DNA of 64,000 nucleotides, from assembly GCF_900106045.1 (NCBI RefSeq), contig NZ_LT629802.1:992001-1056000 (forward strand). The letters run 5' to 3'. Positions 7,283 to 15,468 of the stretch are shown piece by piece. The translations under genes and the position numbers were made by a program. Positions within the stretch are counted from its first letter, which is position 1; each line of letters opens with the position of its first letter. This DNA comes from Pseudomonas mucidolens (GTDB lineage: Bacteria; Pseudomonadota; Gammaproteobacteria; Pseudomonadales; Pseudomonadaceae). Under the pieces are notes generated by a model. That model was given only the letters and a program-made list of their open reading frames with translations. It did no database searches and had not been told where the DNA came from.

Positions 7283-9040
7283 ATGACTACGACCGAACTA
7301 CTCCCCATTGATCCCCGGCGCCAATCCAAGTTCCTCTATTGGATGGGTTGGCGTATCTGCGAGATTGCCGAGGCTACGGGCGAAAAGGAAAAAACGCTAC
7401 ACAGCTGGAAGGTCCGCGACGAGTGGGACCGGGCCGACAATGTCGAGCGGATCGGCGGGGCGTTGGAAGCCCGATTGGTGCAACTGATCCTCAAGGAAGG
7501 TAAGAGCGGCGGCGACTTCAAAGAGATCGACCTGTTGCACCGGCAGTTGGAGCGCCAGGCACGCATCCAGCGCTTCCAGGGCGGCGGTACCGAAACCGAA
7601 CTCAACCCCAATCTCGCCAAGCGCAACGAAGGCCCGAAGAAAAAGACGCCGAAAAACGACATCAGCGAAGACCAGATCGAGCTGCTGCGCGAAGCGTTTA
7701 TCGACGGGTGCTTCGATTACCAGAAAGACTGGCACCGAGCGGGCAATCAGCGCACGCGCGTCATCCTCAAAAGCCGGCAGATCGGCGCCACTTACTATTT
7801 TGCCCGCGAGGCGTTCATTGATGCGCTGGAAACTGGGCGTAATCAGATTTTCTTGTCGGCATCGAAGAATCAGGCCTACCTTTTTCGCGGGTACATCCAG
7901 GCATTTGCCCGCGAGGTTATCGGCGTCGAGCTGACGGGTGATCCCATTGTCTTGCCGAACGGAGCAGAGCTTTTTTTCCTCGGTACCAACGCGCGCACCG
8001 CCCAGGGTTACCACGGCAATTTCTACTTCGACGAATTCTTCTGGACGTTTAAGTTTGAGGAGCTGAACAAGGTTGCGTCTGGCATGGCGATGCACAAGAA
8101 GTGGCGCAAAACTTACTTCTCGACGCCGTCGACCATGGCCCACGAGGCATACACCTTCTGGACGGGTGAGCGCTTCAACAAGGGCAAGCCGGCGGCGCAA
8201 CACACCAAGGTCGATGTTTCCCATGGCGCGCTCCAGCAAGGGCGGTTCTGTGAGGATCGATTGTGGCGGCAGATCGTCACCATCCTCGACGCAGAGCAGG
8301 GCGGTTGCGACCTGTTCGACATCGAAGAGCTGCGTCGCGAGTACAGCCCCGAGGCGTTCGCCAACCTGCTGATGTGCGAGTTCGTCGACGACGGCGCGAG
8401 CATCTTCCCGCTGACGGTGCTGCAGCCGTGCATGGTCGACAGCTGGGTCGAGTGGGCCGAGGACTACAAACCATTTGCCATGCGCCCCTTCGGTGACCGT
8501 CAGGTGTGGGTGGGCTATGACCCCGCGGAAACCGGCGACTGCTCGGGCCTGGTGGTAGTCGCGCCGCCGCTCGTACCGGGGGGCAAGTTCCGGGTGTTGG
8601 AACGTCACCAGTTCCGCGGGATGGACTTTGCCGATCAGGCCAGCGTGATCAAGGCCGTCTGCGACCGCTACTGGGTAACCTACATCGGGATCGACGTCAC
8701 CGGTCTGGGCAGTGGCGTGGCGCAGCTTGTGCGCCAATTCTTCCCCAACGTCACCACCTTTAGCTACTCGCCCGAGGTCAAGACCCGCCTGGTGCTGAAG
8801 GCTTATGACGTGATCCACCGGGGCCGGTTGGAGTTCGACGCCGGCTGGACCGACATGGCGCAATCGCTGATGGCGATCCGCAAGACCATCACCGCAGGCG
8901 GTCGCCAATTCACCTACACCGCCGGCCGTAACGACAACACCGGCCACGCCGACCTGGCATGGGCGCTCTTTCACGCATTGCACAACGAACCGCTGGAGGG
9001 GCAGACCTCTGCCAACACCGGGCGGATGGAGATTTTTTGA
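7283..9040 (+). CDS. P: Phage terminase large subunit (ATPase) P
   Basis: 585-residue P2 gpP homologue, the motor ATPase/nuclease that packages DNA. An N-terminal HTH-like segment (FLYWMGWRICEIAEATGEKEKTLHSWK, about residues 18-44) precedes the Walker A region around residue 170 (LKSRQIGATYYFAREAF) and Walker B (NFYFDEFFW, about residue 250). The nuclease half contains VWVGYDPAETGDCSGLVVV and IGIDVTGLGSGVAQLVRQFFP. The stop overlaps the portal ATG by one base (TGATG). Length is normal, and the gene appears intact. Confidence 0.95.
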   Translation: MTTTELLPIDPRRQSKFLYWMGWRICEIAEATGEKEKTLHSWKVRDEWDRADNVERIGGALEARLVQLILKEGKSGGDFKEIDLLHRQLERQARIQRFQGGGTETELNPNLAKRNEGPKKKTPKNDISEDQIELLREAFIDGCFDYQKDWHRAGNQRTRVILKSRQIGATYYFAREAFIDALETGRNQIFLSASKNQAYLFRGYIQAFAREVIGVELTGDPIVLPNGAELFFLGTNARTAQGYHGNFYFDEFFWTFKFEELNKVASGMAMHKKWRKTYFSTPSTMAHEAYTFWTGERFNKGKPAAQHTKVDVSHGALQQGRFCEDRLWRQIVTILDAEQGGCDLFDIEELRREYSPEAFANLLMCEFVDDGASIFPLTVLQPCMVDSWVEWAEDYKPFAMRPFGDRQVWVGYDPAETGDCSGLVVVAPPLVPGGKFRVLERHQFRGMDFADQASVIKAVCDRYWVTYIGIDVTGLGSGVAQLVRQFFPNVTTFSYSPEVKTRLVLKAYDVIHRGRLEFDAGWTDMAQSLMAIRKTITAGGRQFTYTAGRNDNTGHADLAWALFHALHNEPLEGQTSANTGRMEIF

Positions 9041-10089
9041 TGTCGAACCGCCGCAGAAATAACAAGCAACTGGCCCAGGCTCCCGCCTTGGTAACGCAGG
9101 AGTTTATCCCTCGCAGTGACAGCAAGATGGAGGCGTTCAGCTTCGGCGAACCATCACCCGTACTGAGCGGCCGGGAGGTGTTCGATTATCTGGAGTGCTG
9201 GTTTAACGGGCGGTGGTACGAGCCGCCATTATCCCTGGATGGCCTGGCACGGTCGGTGGGTTCCAGCGTGCATCTGCATTCGGGCTTGATGTTCAAGCGT
9301 AACTTGCTGAGCAAGACCTTTATCCCGCACCGGCTGCTGTCGCGCGCGGCGTTCGAACAGTTCGCGCTGGATTTCCTTTGCCTAGGCAACGGTTATCTGG
9401 AAGGGCGGCGTTCGATGCTTGGCCCGGTGCGCGAGCTGGTACCGCCATTGGCGAAATACATGCGCCAGGGCAAGGACGGCCGGCAGTTCATGGTCCAGGG
9501 CTGGAAGGAAGAGCACGAATTTGAACCAGGCACCGTTTTTCATCTTCGGGAGGCGGATCTGCACCAGGAGGTGTATGGCCTCCCCGAGTGGATCAGTGCC
9601 TTGCAGTCGGCGCTGCTGAATGAGTCGGCCACGCTTTTCCGTCGCAAGTACTACGAGAACGGCAGTCATGCCGGTTTCATCCTCTACATGACCGACGCCG
9701 CGCAGAACGAAGCGGACGTCGATTCCCTGCGCAAGGCGCTGAAGGACTCCAAGGGGCCAGGCAATTTTCGGAACCTGTTCGTGTACTCGCCGAATGGAAA
9801 AAAAGACGGGCTGCAGGTCATCCCCGTCAGCGAAGTGACGGCCAAAGATGAATTCAATTCGATCAAAAACCAGACCCGCGACGATGTGCTGGCCAGCTTG
9901 CGCATTCCGCCGCAGCTGATGGGCATCGTGCCGCAGAACGCGGGTGGGTTTGGATCAATCAGGGAAGCGGCGCAAATCTATGCAGCCAATGAACTGGAGC
10001 CTATTCAGGCGCGCATGGCGCAAGTGAATGAATGGCTTGGGGAGGAGGTCGTGCGCTTCAAACCTTACGAAATTCCTGTGGGGACCTAA
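9040..10089 (+). CDS. Q: Phage portal protein Q
   Basis: 349-residue P2 gpQ portal homologue, which forms the dodecameric DNA entry ring at one capsid vertex. Typical blocks are FSFGEPSPVLSGREVFDYLECW near residue 35, LSRAAFEQFALDFLCLGNGYLE, READLHQEVYGLPEWISALQSALLNESATLFRRKYYENGSHAGFILY, and RIPPQLMGIVPQNAGGFGS before the C-terminus. The start ATG overlaps the terminase stop. In P2 this is the cos-proximal gene, so anything beyond it is in the old/tin position. The gene is full length. Confidence 0.95.
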   Translation: MSNRRRNNKQLAQAPALVTQEFIPRSDSKMEAFSFGEPSPVLSGREVFDYLECWFNGRWYEPPLSLDGLARSVGSSVHLHSGLMFKRNLLSKTFIPHRLLSRAAFEQFALDFLCLGNGYLEGRRSMLGPVRELVPPLAKYMRQGKDGRQFMVQGWKEEHEFEPGTVFHLREADLHQEVYGLPEWISALQSALLNESATLFRRKYYENGSHAGFILYMTDAAQNEADVDSLRKALKDSKGPGNFRNLFVYSPNGKKDGLQVIPVSEVTAKDEFNSIKNQTRDDVLASLRIPPQLMGIVPQNAGGFGSIREAAQIYAANELEPIQARMAQVNEWLGEEVVRFKPYEIPVGT

Positions 10090-10291
10090 CACCTTGGTTC
10101 AGTAAACAGGTGGCGCACTGGAGGGGCACATCCTACTCGATGCTGAGTCGCTCCCCGGGACTGAAGAGCGACCTAGACAGGGAAAGCGGGAGGTCCAACC
10201 ACAAGAAAAATTAATGCAGAAAGGTTATTGGATAGATGCGTTTGGTGCTTTAGTTTATTGAGGGTTTTGTAAGCTGTGACTTAAAATGAGT

Positions 10292-11146
10292 TTATTGTTG
10301 TGGGTAATATAAAAAAGCGTCAGGGCTCTTGCAAAAAAACCACTCGATACGTTGTACTAAAGTATCCCGGCGCTCATTATACTGATCTTTGAGTTCGTGA
10401 ATGATGATGAGTAAGCATAGATTTAGTAAGGTGCCAGCAATGGTTGGGTAGTGCAAGTTTCCATGAAGAGTGTCATTTCGCCAGAAAAAAATCATTTCAA
10501 AAGGACTTTTTTCTTTGTCGAGTAGTTCGATGTGTGCTTTGTAAGTGTCTAGGTCTTTTTTTAATTCAGGTGAGGCAATGTGTGTGTAATGTAGTGTTAA
10601 CATGGCGTAGAGATTGCTGCATGTGTTTTTATTAGTATATAGATTTTTTCCATCCGGCTTATGAAAGGGTTTTATAACTGATCCGTCTGGTGCCATGTAC
10701 TCACACGCCGCTCGCTTTAGGATGGCTTCAAGTAGTGGGAATACAATGTAAGAGAGAATTAGGGATAGATCGATTTCACGTGGGTCATAAGCTTTTGAGT
10801 GAGCGATAGATACTAGGATTGCATTTTTGAATAATGGTTTTAAGTTGGGTTTTTCTCCTTCAAAAAAAGTAGATCTTACTCCGAATAAAAACTCTCCACA
10901 CCACGACCATAGTGCGGTGTGGTCGGAAGATATTATTGAAAGTCCAGGGTCTGATAGTGTACTTGTAAGTCCGAGTATAGAAGCGATTAACTCATCGAAG
11001 TCGAGATTGTGGAATTCCAGTCCGTGCTCAAGAAGTCGAAAGCTCTCGGATTTTTGTCCCATTTCTGCACGACCAGGTTGGACATAAGCCGCTTTTCGGT
11101 AATTTTCGCAAAGACTCGTTATTTGATCTGCTGAGAGTTTAGCCAT
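10292..11146 (-). CDS. HEPN-motif protein in the P2 old/tin (defence) position
   Basis: 284-residue protein of no recognised named family. The gene is clearly AT-rich compared with the adjacent phage genes, a mark of a late-acquired accessory (moron) gene. Residues 221-230 read FWRNDTLHGN, giving R223-N-D-T-L-H228-G: an R-x4-H motif with the Asn and Gly common in HEPN ribonucleases. It is flanked by predicted helices, including a hydrophobic one after the motif (GTLLNLCLLIIIHELKD), and another at 128-146. It is convergent with portal gene Q and has its own upstream region. A HEPN-type RNase with an anti-phage or abortive role is an inference from motif plus position. It could also be a non-catalytic HEPN-fold protein. 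Confidence 0.6.
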   Translation of the reverse strand: MAKLSADQITSLCENYRKAAYVQPGRAEMGQKSESFRLLEHGLEFHNLDFDELIASILGLTSTLSDPGLSIISSDHTALWSWCGEFLFGVRSTFFEGEKPNLKPLFKNAILVSIAHSKAYDPREIDLSLILSYIVFPLLEAILKRAACEYMAPDGSVIKPFHKPDGKNLYTNKNTCSNLYAMLTLHYTHIASPELKKDLDTYKAHIELLDKEKSPFEMIFFWRNDTLHGNLHYPTIAGTLLNLCLLIIIHELKDQYNERRDTLVQRIEWFFCKSPDAFLYYPQQ

Positions 11147-11838
11147 ATTAGTGCTCCGTCCTGATCGTGTTATTAATTAATTCTGTCAAGCTTGTGTTGG
11201 GGGTGATAAAATTTCGAGACCTCGTTTTTCTTCTGCTTAAGCAAGTTTTGATGATCCACAAGGTATCATTGATACCCTTAGCATAGCGGATGATTTTATT
11301 ATGCGGATCAGGCGCACCTTGTTAGGGGGAGGGCTATCAGCCGATACGCCTGCTTCTGAAGAGGGAAGCACAGAGCCTCCTGTGCCCTATCTAGCGAAGG
11401 TGTTGAGATAGCCTCAACACCTGATCGGTCAGAAGAATTGCTCAGCTTAGTGTACTGACCTTCCCAGGCCGACATTGATAACGATTGGCCGAATTGCCAC
11501 ATAGAGCTCATTGTCTTTGCTGATCAGATAAACGGGCCTCGTAAAACGGCACAGGCATCAGATGACTCTGCATACGATTTCCCTCATTTGACCTTGGCTA
11601 CATTCGAGTTCATAGCACACGTCGAGTCAATGCCGCCGGACAGTTGCTGATCTCTCATGGAGAGAAAATCACTCATTAACTCGGAAGCGAATGCGCTCTG
11701 GCGGTGGTTGCCTTTTGCGCAGTTTTTCAGCAATCGCAACGAGTTACGCAGCATGAGCAGCGTTTAAAAGGCACTCCTCGATAGACCGTAGGGAGTCAAC
11801 ACCTTGTGCTGGTGATTTGTTGTGGATACAATAATAAA
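11147..11838. other. Intergenic region with operator-like palindrome and hairpin
   Basis: I found no convincing gene in this stretch. Two structures stand out: GGTATC-ATT-GATACC at 11262-11276, about 115 bases upstream of the HEPN-like gene, which looks like a repressor operator; and a perfect 10-bp inverted repeat, AGGTGTTGAG/CTCAACACCT with a 5-base loop, at 11398-11422. Short open frames here have no recognisable features. The P2 replication genes that would normally lie here are absent. Confidence 0.5.
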
Positions 11839-12114
11839 ATGCAGATTACTTATGATCCAGCCAAAGACGCTCGCAACGCTGAAGAACGTGGACTCCCGTT
11901 TGCCATGGTGCGGGACTTCGAATGGTCTACGGCCTTGATCTTGGAAGATGATCGATTCGACTACGGCGAGTGTCGTTATCGGGCAATGGGGTACATAGGG
12001 GATCGGCTGCATGTCGTAGTGTTTACCCCACGGGGTAACGCGGTCCACGTCATCAGCTTTCGTAAAGCCAACAAACGAGAGGTCAAAAATTATGACCAAG
12101 AAACCCAGTCCTGA
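11839..12114 (+). CDS. brnT: BrnT-family toxin (type II toxin-antitoxin)
   Basis: 91-residue BrnT-like ribonuclease toxin with a RelE-like fold. The family signature is clear: MQITYDPAKDARNAEERGLPF, then FEWSTALILEDDRFDYGECRYRAMGYIGDRLHVVVFTPRGNAVHVISFRKANKREVK. The basic HVISFRKANKRE segment carries the usual active-site region. The ATG at MQITYDP matches family starts; a longer in-frame extension upstream is not conserved. The antitoxin gene overlaps its 3' end by 23 bases, the canonical toxin-first order. BrnTA promoters are normally autorepressed. Confidence 0.92.
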   Translation: MQITYDPAKDARNAEERGLPFAMVRDFEWSTALILEDDRFDYGECRYRAMGYIGDRLHVVVFTPRGNAVHVISFRKANKREVKNYDQETQS

Positions 12115-12400
12115 GATGGTCGACACGGCAAACCCTGAGTGGTCGGACAAGGACTTTGCTAAGGCCAAGCCAGCCAGCGACGTGTTGGCTGGGTTGTTTG
12201 GCAAGGCCCAGGCAAAGGAAATGCTCAAGCCAAAGCGTGGCCGGCCGAAGTCGGTAGCCACTAAAGAGCACGTCAATGTTCGTTTTGATGCTGAAATACT
12301 GGAGCGATTCAGGGCTTCTGGACCAGGCTGGCAAACGCGAATGAACGCCGCTTTGGCCGATTGGCTCAAAACGCACACACCGGATGAACTGAAGGCTTAG
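12092..12400 (+). CDS. brnA: BrnA-family antitoxin
   Basis: 102-residue antitoxin. The N-terminal half holds the toxin-binding segment with the signature NPEWSDKDFAKAKPASDVL. The C-terminal half (KRGRPKSVATKEHVNVRFDAEILERFRASGPGWQTRMNAALADWLK) is the ribbon-helix-helix DNA-binding domain with the GxGWQTRMN motif of BrnA. It should neutralise BrnT and repress the operon. Translation is probably coupled to brnT by the overlap. Confidence 0.92.
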   Translation: MTKKPSPEMVDTANPEWSDKDFAKAKPASDVLAGLFGKAQAKEMLKPKRGRPKSVATKEHVNVRFDAEILERFRASGPGWQTRMNAALADWLKTHTPDELKA

Positions 12401-12583
12401 TCGCCAAAGATCATTCTCAAAGACAATTGGCCGCCCATGAGGCGGCTTTTTGCTGCCTGGCGATTAGCTTTCTCTCGGCAAAGGTCCGGCTTTCCTCTCA
12501 CTCACAGAGGCAGGAGCGGTATTCTGGTGCCGGGGGAGTTGGCGTGTCACAAGCTAAGACGGTGACGTGCTTCAGCACCTGGC

Positions 12584-12719
12584 GCGCGCCGTCGTCCCCC
12601 CACCTCGCCTGCGGGCTAAATGGGTCGTTTTTTCTGCGGCCCTGCGGACAGCCCAACGCGGCACTGGCTGGGGGGCTGCTCGGCGTTGTGGGGTGGTCAA
12701 AAGCCTGCGGAACCCTGCA
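12584..12719 (+). repeat. Copy A of 136-bp dispersed direct repeat
   Basis: Starts GCGCGCCGTCGT and contains CACCTCGCCTGCGGGCTAAA, then a more variable middle and an end reading CCTGCGGAACCCTGCA. A similar segment of the same length and orientation lies at 29172-29307. The first 40 bases are nearly identical between copies, the rest moderately so. The minus strand can encode SPQARWGDDGARQ in both copies, seen in small predicted proteins, but coding is doubtful. Confidence 0.7.
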
Positions 12720-12903
12720 CCGAGGGGGTATTTCGTTGAAGGCGTCTAAAGGCTCTGCTGTTGAGGGGGAGGGGGGGAGTCTCAAAAAAAGTAACTTCAG
12801 TAATCTCCCCACAGAAATGGTCTGGAGGCCACGTATTCCGTGGGTTTTGAGATTACAAAAAGGAGTAACAGAGAAGTAATTGAAAAGGTAATTTTTTGTA
12901 AAC

Positions 12904-13025
12904 CTATTGATTTTAAAGGGGTTTATAAAAGTAGAGAATTACATTTATAAAGAGCAATCAGATTACTTCAATATTACTTAAAGATTACCTTTTGCTCTAA
13001 ATATAAAACCCTTTAATTTCAATAG
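12904..13025. repeat. Long AT-rich imperfect palindrome with GATTAC motifs
   Basis: The arms at 12904-12927 and 13002-13025 are inverted copies matching at 21 of 24 positions (CTATTGA...AAAGGG...). Inside them AGAGCAA at 12951-12957 pairs with TTGCTCT at 12992-12998. The apical loop carries GATTAC at 12961 and 12983, 22 bases apart; further GATTAC words occur at 12851 and 13048. It could be an origin, a multi-site regulator target or a structured RNA. No candidate initiator protein is adjacent. Confidence 0.5.
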
Positions 13026-13362
13026 CTTGAGAGTAGAAAACGGTCAAGATTACTTATGTTACTCTTTTTTTTGCCCCCCTCCAGACCCCGAACGTCAGGC
13101 CCCTATACGTGTGATGCGCACGCGTACAGAGATGCATGCTGATGACCATGGGAATGGCGTGGGAATGCTTTTGCGCAACTGGCACCGCTGGAGCCCTTGT
13201 ATTCCGGGGCCTCGGCTGACCGAATGCGGGTGCGGGTACTTTCGAATCTCTCTGTCGTCGCTGTACGACCCCGTCATTTCAAGAGAAAATAAGCCTCCTC
13301 TAAAACTAGAGGGCTCAGGAGATATCTCATTTGGCTGGCTTGGAGGGTACCTGTTCTTACCT

Positions 13363-14184
13363 TTACGTTATCTCTGGAAATATCTTTTTTTGCTCCTCTG
13401 AGCCAATTGCATGATAGCGGGCTTCTCCTGAGTTCTTGTCGAAATCAACAACGAATTTGACGCTCAGAGCGTCATTGGATGACGCACTAAGATCGCAAAT
13501 CAATACTCCGATCAAATCTAGGTTGAATTTTGATCTTCCAGGCAAGAAAGCCACGTTGAATTTTTCCGGTGACTGAACGGAACGGTAGCACCAAGCATCT
13601 TGTTCTGGATAGTTAAAATAGGTGTCCGCGATTGCACGAGTAATGGAGTAGCGCGCCTCTTCACCAGTCGGTACAACTCTTGAAAATTCTTCGTCTAAAA
13701 ACGAATAAAACAAATTTGATCTATGATCTTTCGGTAGCGTTGATCCGTTATAATCACCGAGAACCGCAACGTTTATTGGTCGGGACGACCTATAGACCAT
13801 AATTGCGACATGTGTGTGATCTCTTGCTCTGGCTTCATCAATTGCCAAGTTAGGATCGCCCGCACAGCAGTATAAAATGCTTTGGTTGATCGCGTTAAGT
13901 CGCCCTTGCACTTTAACTATATGCGGGGGCGGTTCCCAGGCATCCCCAACTTTTTGGATTGTTCGGGGTGGAGTAATAGTATCGTTCGACGGAATTGCCC
14001 TTGCGCGGAAAAAGGTTGTCCCTTGTTCGTAGGTTCTGGTTTCTGTGACATATGAGTACACATTTCCAAAGATTGAAGATACAGCGTTTATACAGTCCTT
14101 ATCGCTGATTCCGTTTTGCGCGAGAGTCCGGAAATCCAAAATGCGTTTTCTAATTTTATCTTCGTTAATGTCAGAAGAAAACAT
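13363..14184 (-). CDS. RES-domain protein (putative NAD-degrading toxin), no adjacent antitoxin
   Basis: 273-residue protein with a RES domain from about residue 55 onward. The three motif residues can be proposed as Arg60 (TFFRARAIP), Ser102 (NQSILYCC) and Glu117 (NLAIDEARA), within GRLNAINQSILYCC and GDPNLAIDEAR. RES toxins consume NAD+ and are normally paired with a Xre/DUF2384 antitoxin, but none is encoded next to this gene. The N-terminal 50 residues (DKIRKRILDFRTLAQNG) are helical and not part of the RES fold. The gene is AT-rich, suggesting horizontal origin. A stand-alone defence or stress role is inferred. Confidence 0.75.
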   Translation of the reverse strand: MFSSDINEDKIRKRILDFRTLAQNGISDKDCINAVSSIFGNVYSYVTETRTYEQGTTFFRARAIPSNDTITPPRTIQKVGDAWEPPPHIVKVQGRLNAINQSILYCCAGDPNLAIDEARARDHTHVAIMVYRSSRPINVAVLGDYNGSTLPKDHRSNLFYSFLDEEFSRVVPTGEEARYSITRAIADTYFNYPEQDAWCYRSVQSPEKFNVAFLPGRSKFNLDLIGVLICDLSASSNDALSVKFVVDFDKNSGEARYHAIGSEEQKKIFPEIT

Positions 14185-14885
14185 ATTGTTTATCCTTTAT
14201 TAGTATGTTTTATTAATATTTATCGAGTGTTGGAAAAAGTGTGTTGAGGTGGTTCGCGCGTTCTATATCGAAAAGCTACTTATTGCAATGAAATGTTTCA
14301 GCTTTCGCTTCTGGCCGTTATCTGCCTCATGTGAAGCAGTCACCCACAGAGCGTAGCCGGCTATTACCTCATAACAAGGGGGGCTGACGGCCTCGGAGGT
14401 ACAGAATTGGTACGAGAATAGCTGGAGGTTTCCGGAGGCCATGTTTTTAAAGGCTCCTGAGTTTAGTCGTTCCAATCCATCATCGGGGCGACGGAGAAGC
14501 GACGGGAGAGGGCTTGGGTTGATGCGGTGTGTGAGGGCATGAGGATCTGAGGTGACGAATGCGAAGGGAGGGCAGTTTAGCAGGAATGGGCTGCTGAGGA
14601 TGAGCAGAGCCAAATCCGTTGAGATTGTCGAAATTTAATAAAACTGTCCCGTTTTCTCCTTTCTCACCCTATTTGGCGGCATTTTGAACGCGTTATTTGG
14701 CGGATAGGAAATCGCAGAAACGGGGTGGATACCGGTCGGGCAGCTTTCGGATTGGTTGGCAATGAGGCGGCCGTCAGATGTCGCAAAAGTCCCCTGAATG
14801 TCACGGCTTTTGCGCCCAACTTTCGCCTGATTTTTCAGTGTCGGCGATCTGGCGGCAAATTCATGAGTTACGCGACAAACACGTC
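14185..14885. other. Gene-poor region before SnoaL-like gene
   Basis: No gene could be supported. Two short minus-strand frames (84 and 116 codons) have no recognisable domains. The right part (14766-14788) holds GGCGGCC...TGTCGCAAAA, the left arm of an inverted repeat whose right arm lies at 15395-15428 beyond the SnoaL-like gene. This suggests remnant recombination or transposon ends. Confidence 0.4.
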
Positions 14886-15338
14886 TCAAGTGATCTGATC
14901 TTCGATGGCGGTTTTATCGATGACGGAGAGCACATCGGCAATCTTGCCATCCTTTACCTCGTAAAACACATTCTCTGCGAAGGAAATGCGCCGACCGTTG
15001 ATCTTCAGGCCAAGGAAGTATCCTTTGGGTGAGCAATTGAACAATAGCCTCACCGCAATAAGCGGCGGGTCACACGCCAAACGATCGATGACGAAACGCA
15101 GATCGGGAATATCCTCGAAATCCTTGATCAGCATCGAGCGGTAGCCTGACAGCCCAAACGGACGGCCATTGTGTTTGACATCGTCGGCAACATACCGCCC
15201 TAGCGCATCCCAATCTTGGCGATTCAGGCAGTCTAGGTAGGCGCGATATAACGCTTGCAGCGTCATGCTTCCAGATATCATCAAATCAATCCCTTTGCCG
15301 TTGTGTGGGCCAATACCGAGCGGATTTTCCATCGTCAT
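14886..15338 (-). CDS. SnoaL-like / NTF2-fold ester cyclase family protein
   Basis: 150 residues with a SnoaL/ester-cyclase NTF2-like fold: MTLQALYRAYLDCLNRQDWDALGRYVADDVKHNGRPFGLSGYRSML, then FEDIPDLRFVIDRLACDPPLIAVRLLF and a C-terminal RISFAENVFYEVKDGKIADVLSVIDK. Such proteins bind small hydrophobic ligands or act in polyketide-type cyclisation or hydrolysis; the specific substrate is unknown. The ATG of MTLQALY at 15266 is an equally plausible start and matches family starts better. The gene lies inside an inverted-repeat pair, so it may travel as a small cassette. Confidence 0.8.
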   Translation of the reverse strand: MTMENPLGIGPHNGKGIDLMISGSMTLQALYRAYLDCLNRQDWDALGRYVADDVKHNGRPFGLSGYRSMLIKDFEDIPDLRFVIDRLACDPPLIAVRLLFNCSPKGYFLGLKINGRRISFAENVFYEVKDGKIADVLSVIDKTAIEDQIT

Positions 15339-15468
15339 CCGCTCTCTTTATTCGTCGCAAAACTCCCGATTATAACTACAGTTCTGCACATGAATTTTGC
15401 GACAGTATCAACAATGACGATGGCCGCCTGCAAGGTCCGGTTGCAGCAGCGATGAGCGTCGACCTCCG

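Larger units (their letters stand above)
12401..13362. other. Gene-poor region: 136-bp repeat copy and AT-rich palindrome
   Basis: No gene is supported here. The left part carries copy A of a 136-bp repeat found again near 29.2 kb. From about 12780 to 13080 base composition becomes very AT-rich, with four GATTAC hexamers and several related AGTAAT/AGTAAC words, and a long imperfect inverted repeat. A 124-codon open frame at 13027-13401 has low-complexity content and overlaps the RES gene end; I do not support it. Confidence 0.5.

Noticed and set aside
7397..8983. A 528-codon open frame antisense to the large terminase
   Set aside because: It mirrors the GC-rich terminase gene, shows no recognisable domain and its codon pattern is that of a shadow frame.
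10090..10291. Possible cos site after portal Q (GGGAAAGCGG near 10180)
   Set aside because: P2-type cos sites contain a related GGGGAAAGC core at this place, but the match is short and I could not verify cohesive-end sequence.
12498..12812. Small proteins containing SPQARWGDDGARQ encoded by both 136-bp repeats
   Set aside because: The shared peptide follows from the repeated DNA; flanking sequence is not conserved and neither frame has a good start, so they are treated as non-coding repeats.
13027..13401. A 124-codon frame after the AT-rich palindrome
   Set aside because: No ribosome site, odd composition and overlap with the RES gene end; no family recognised.
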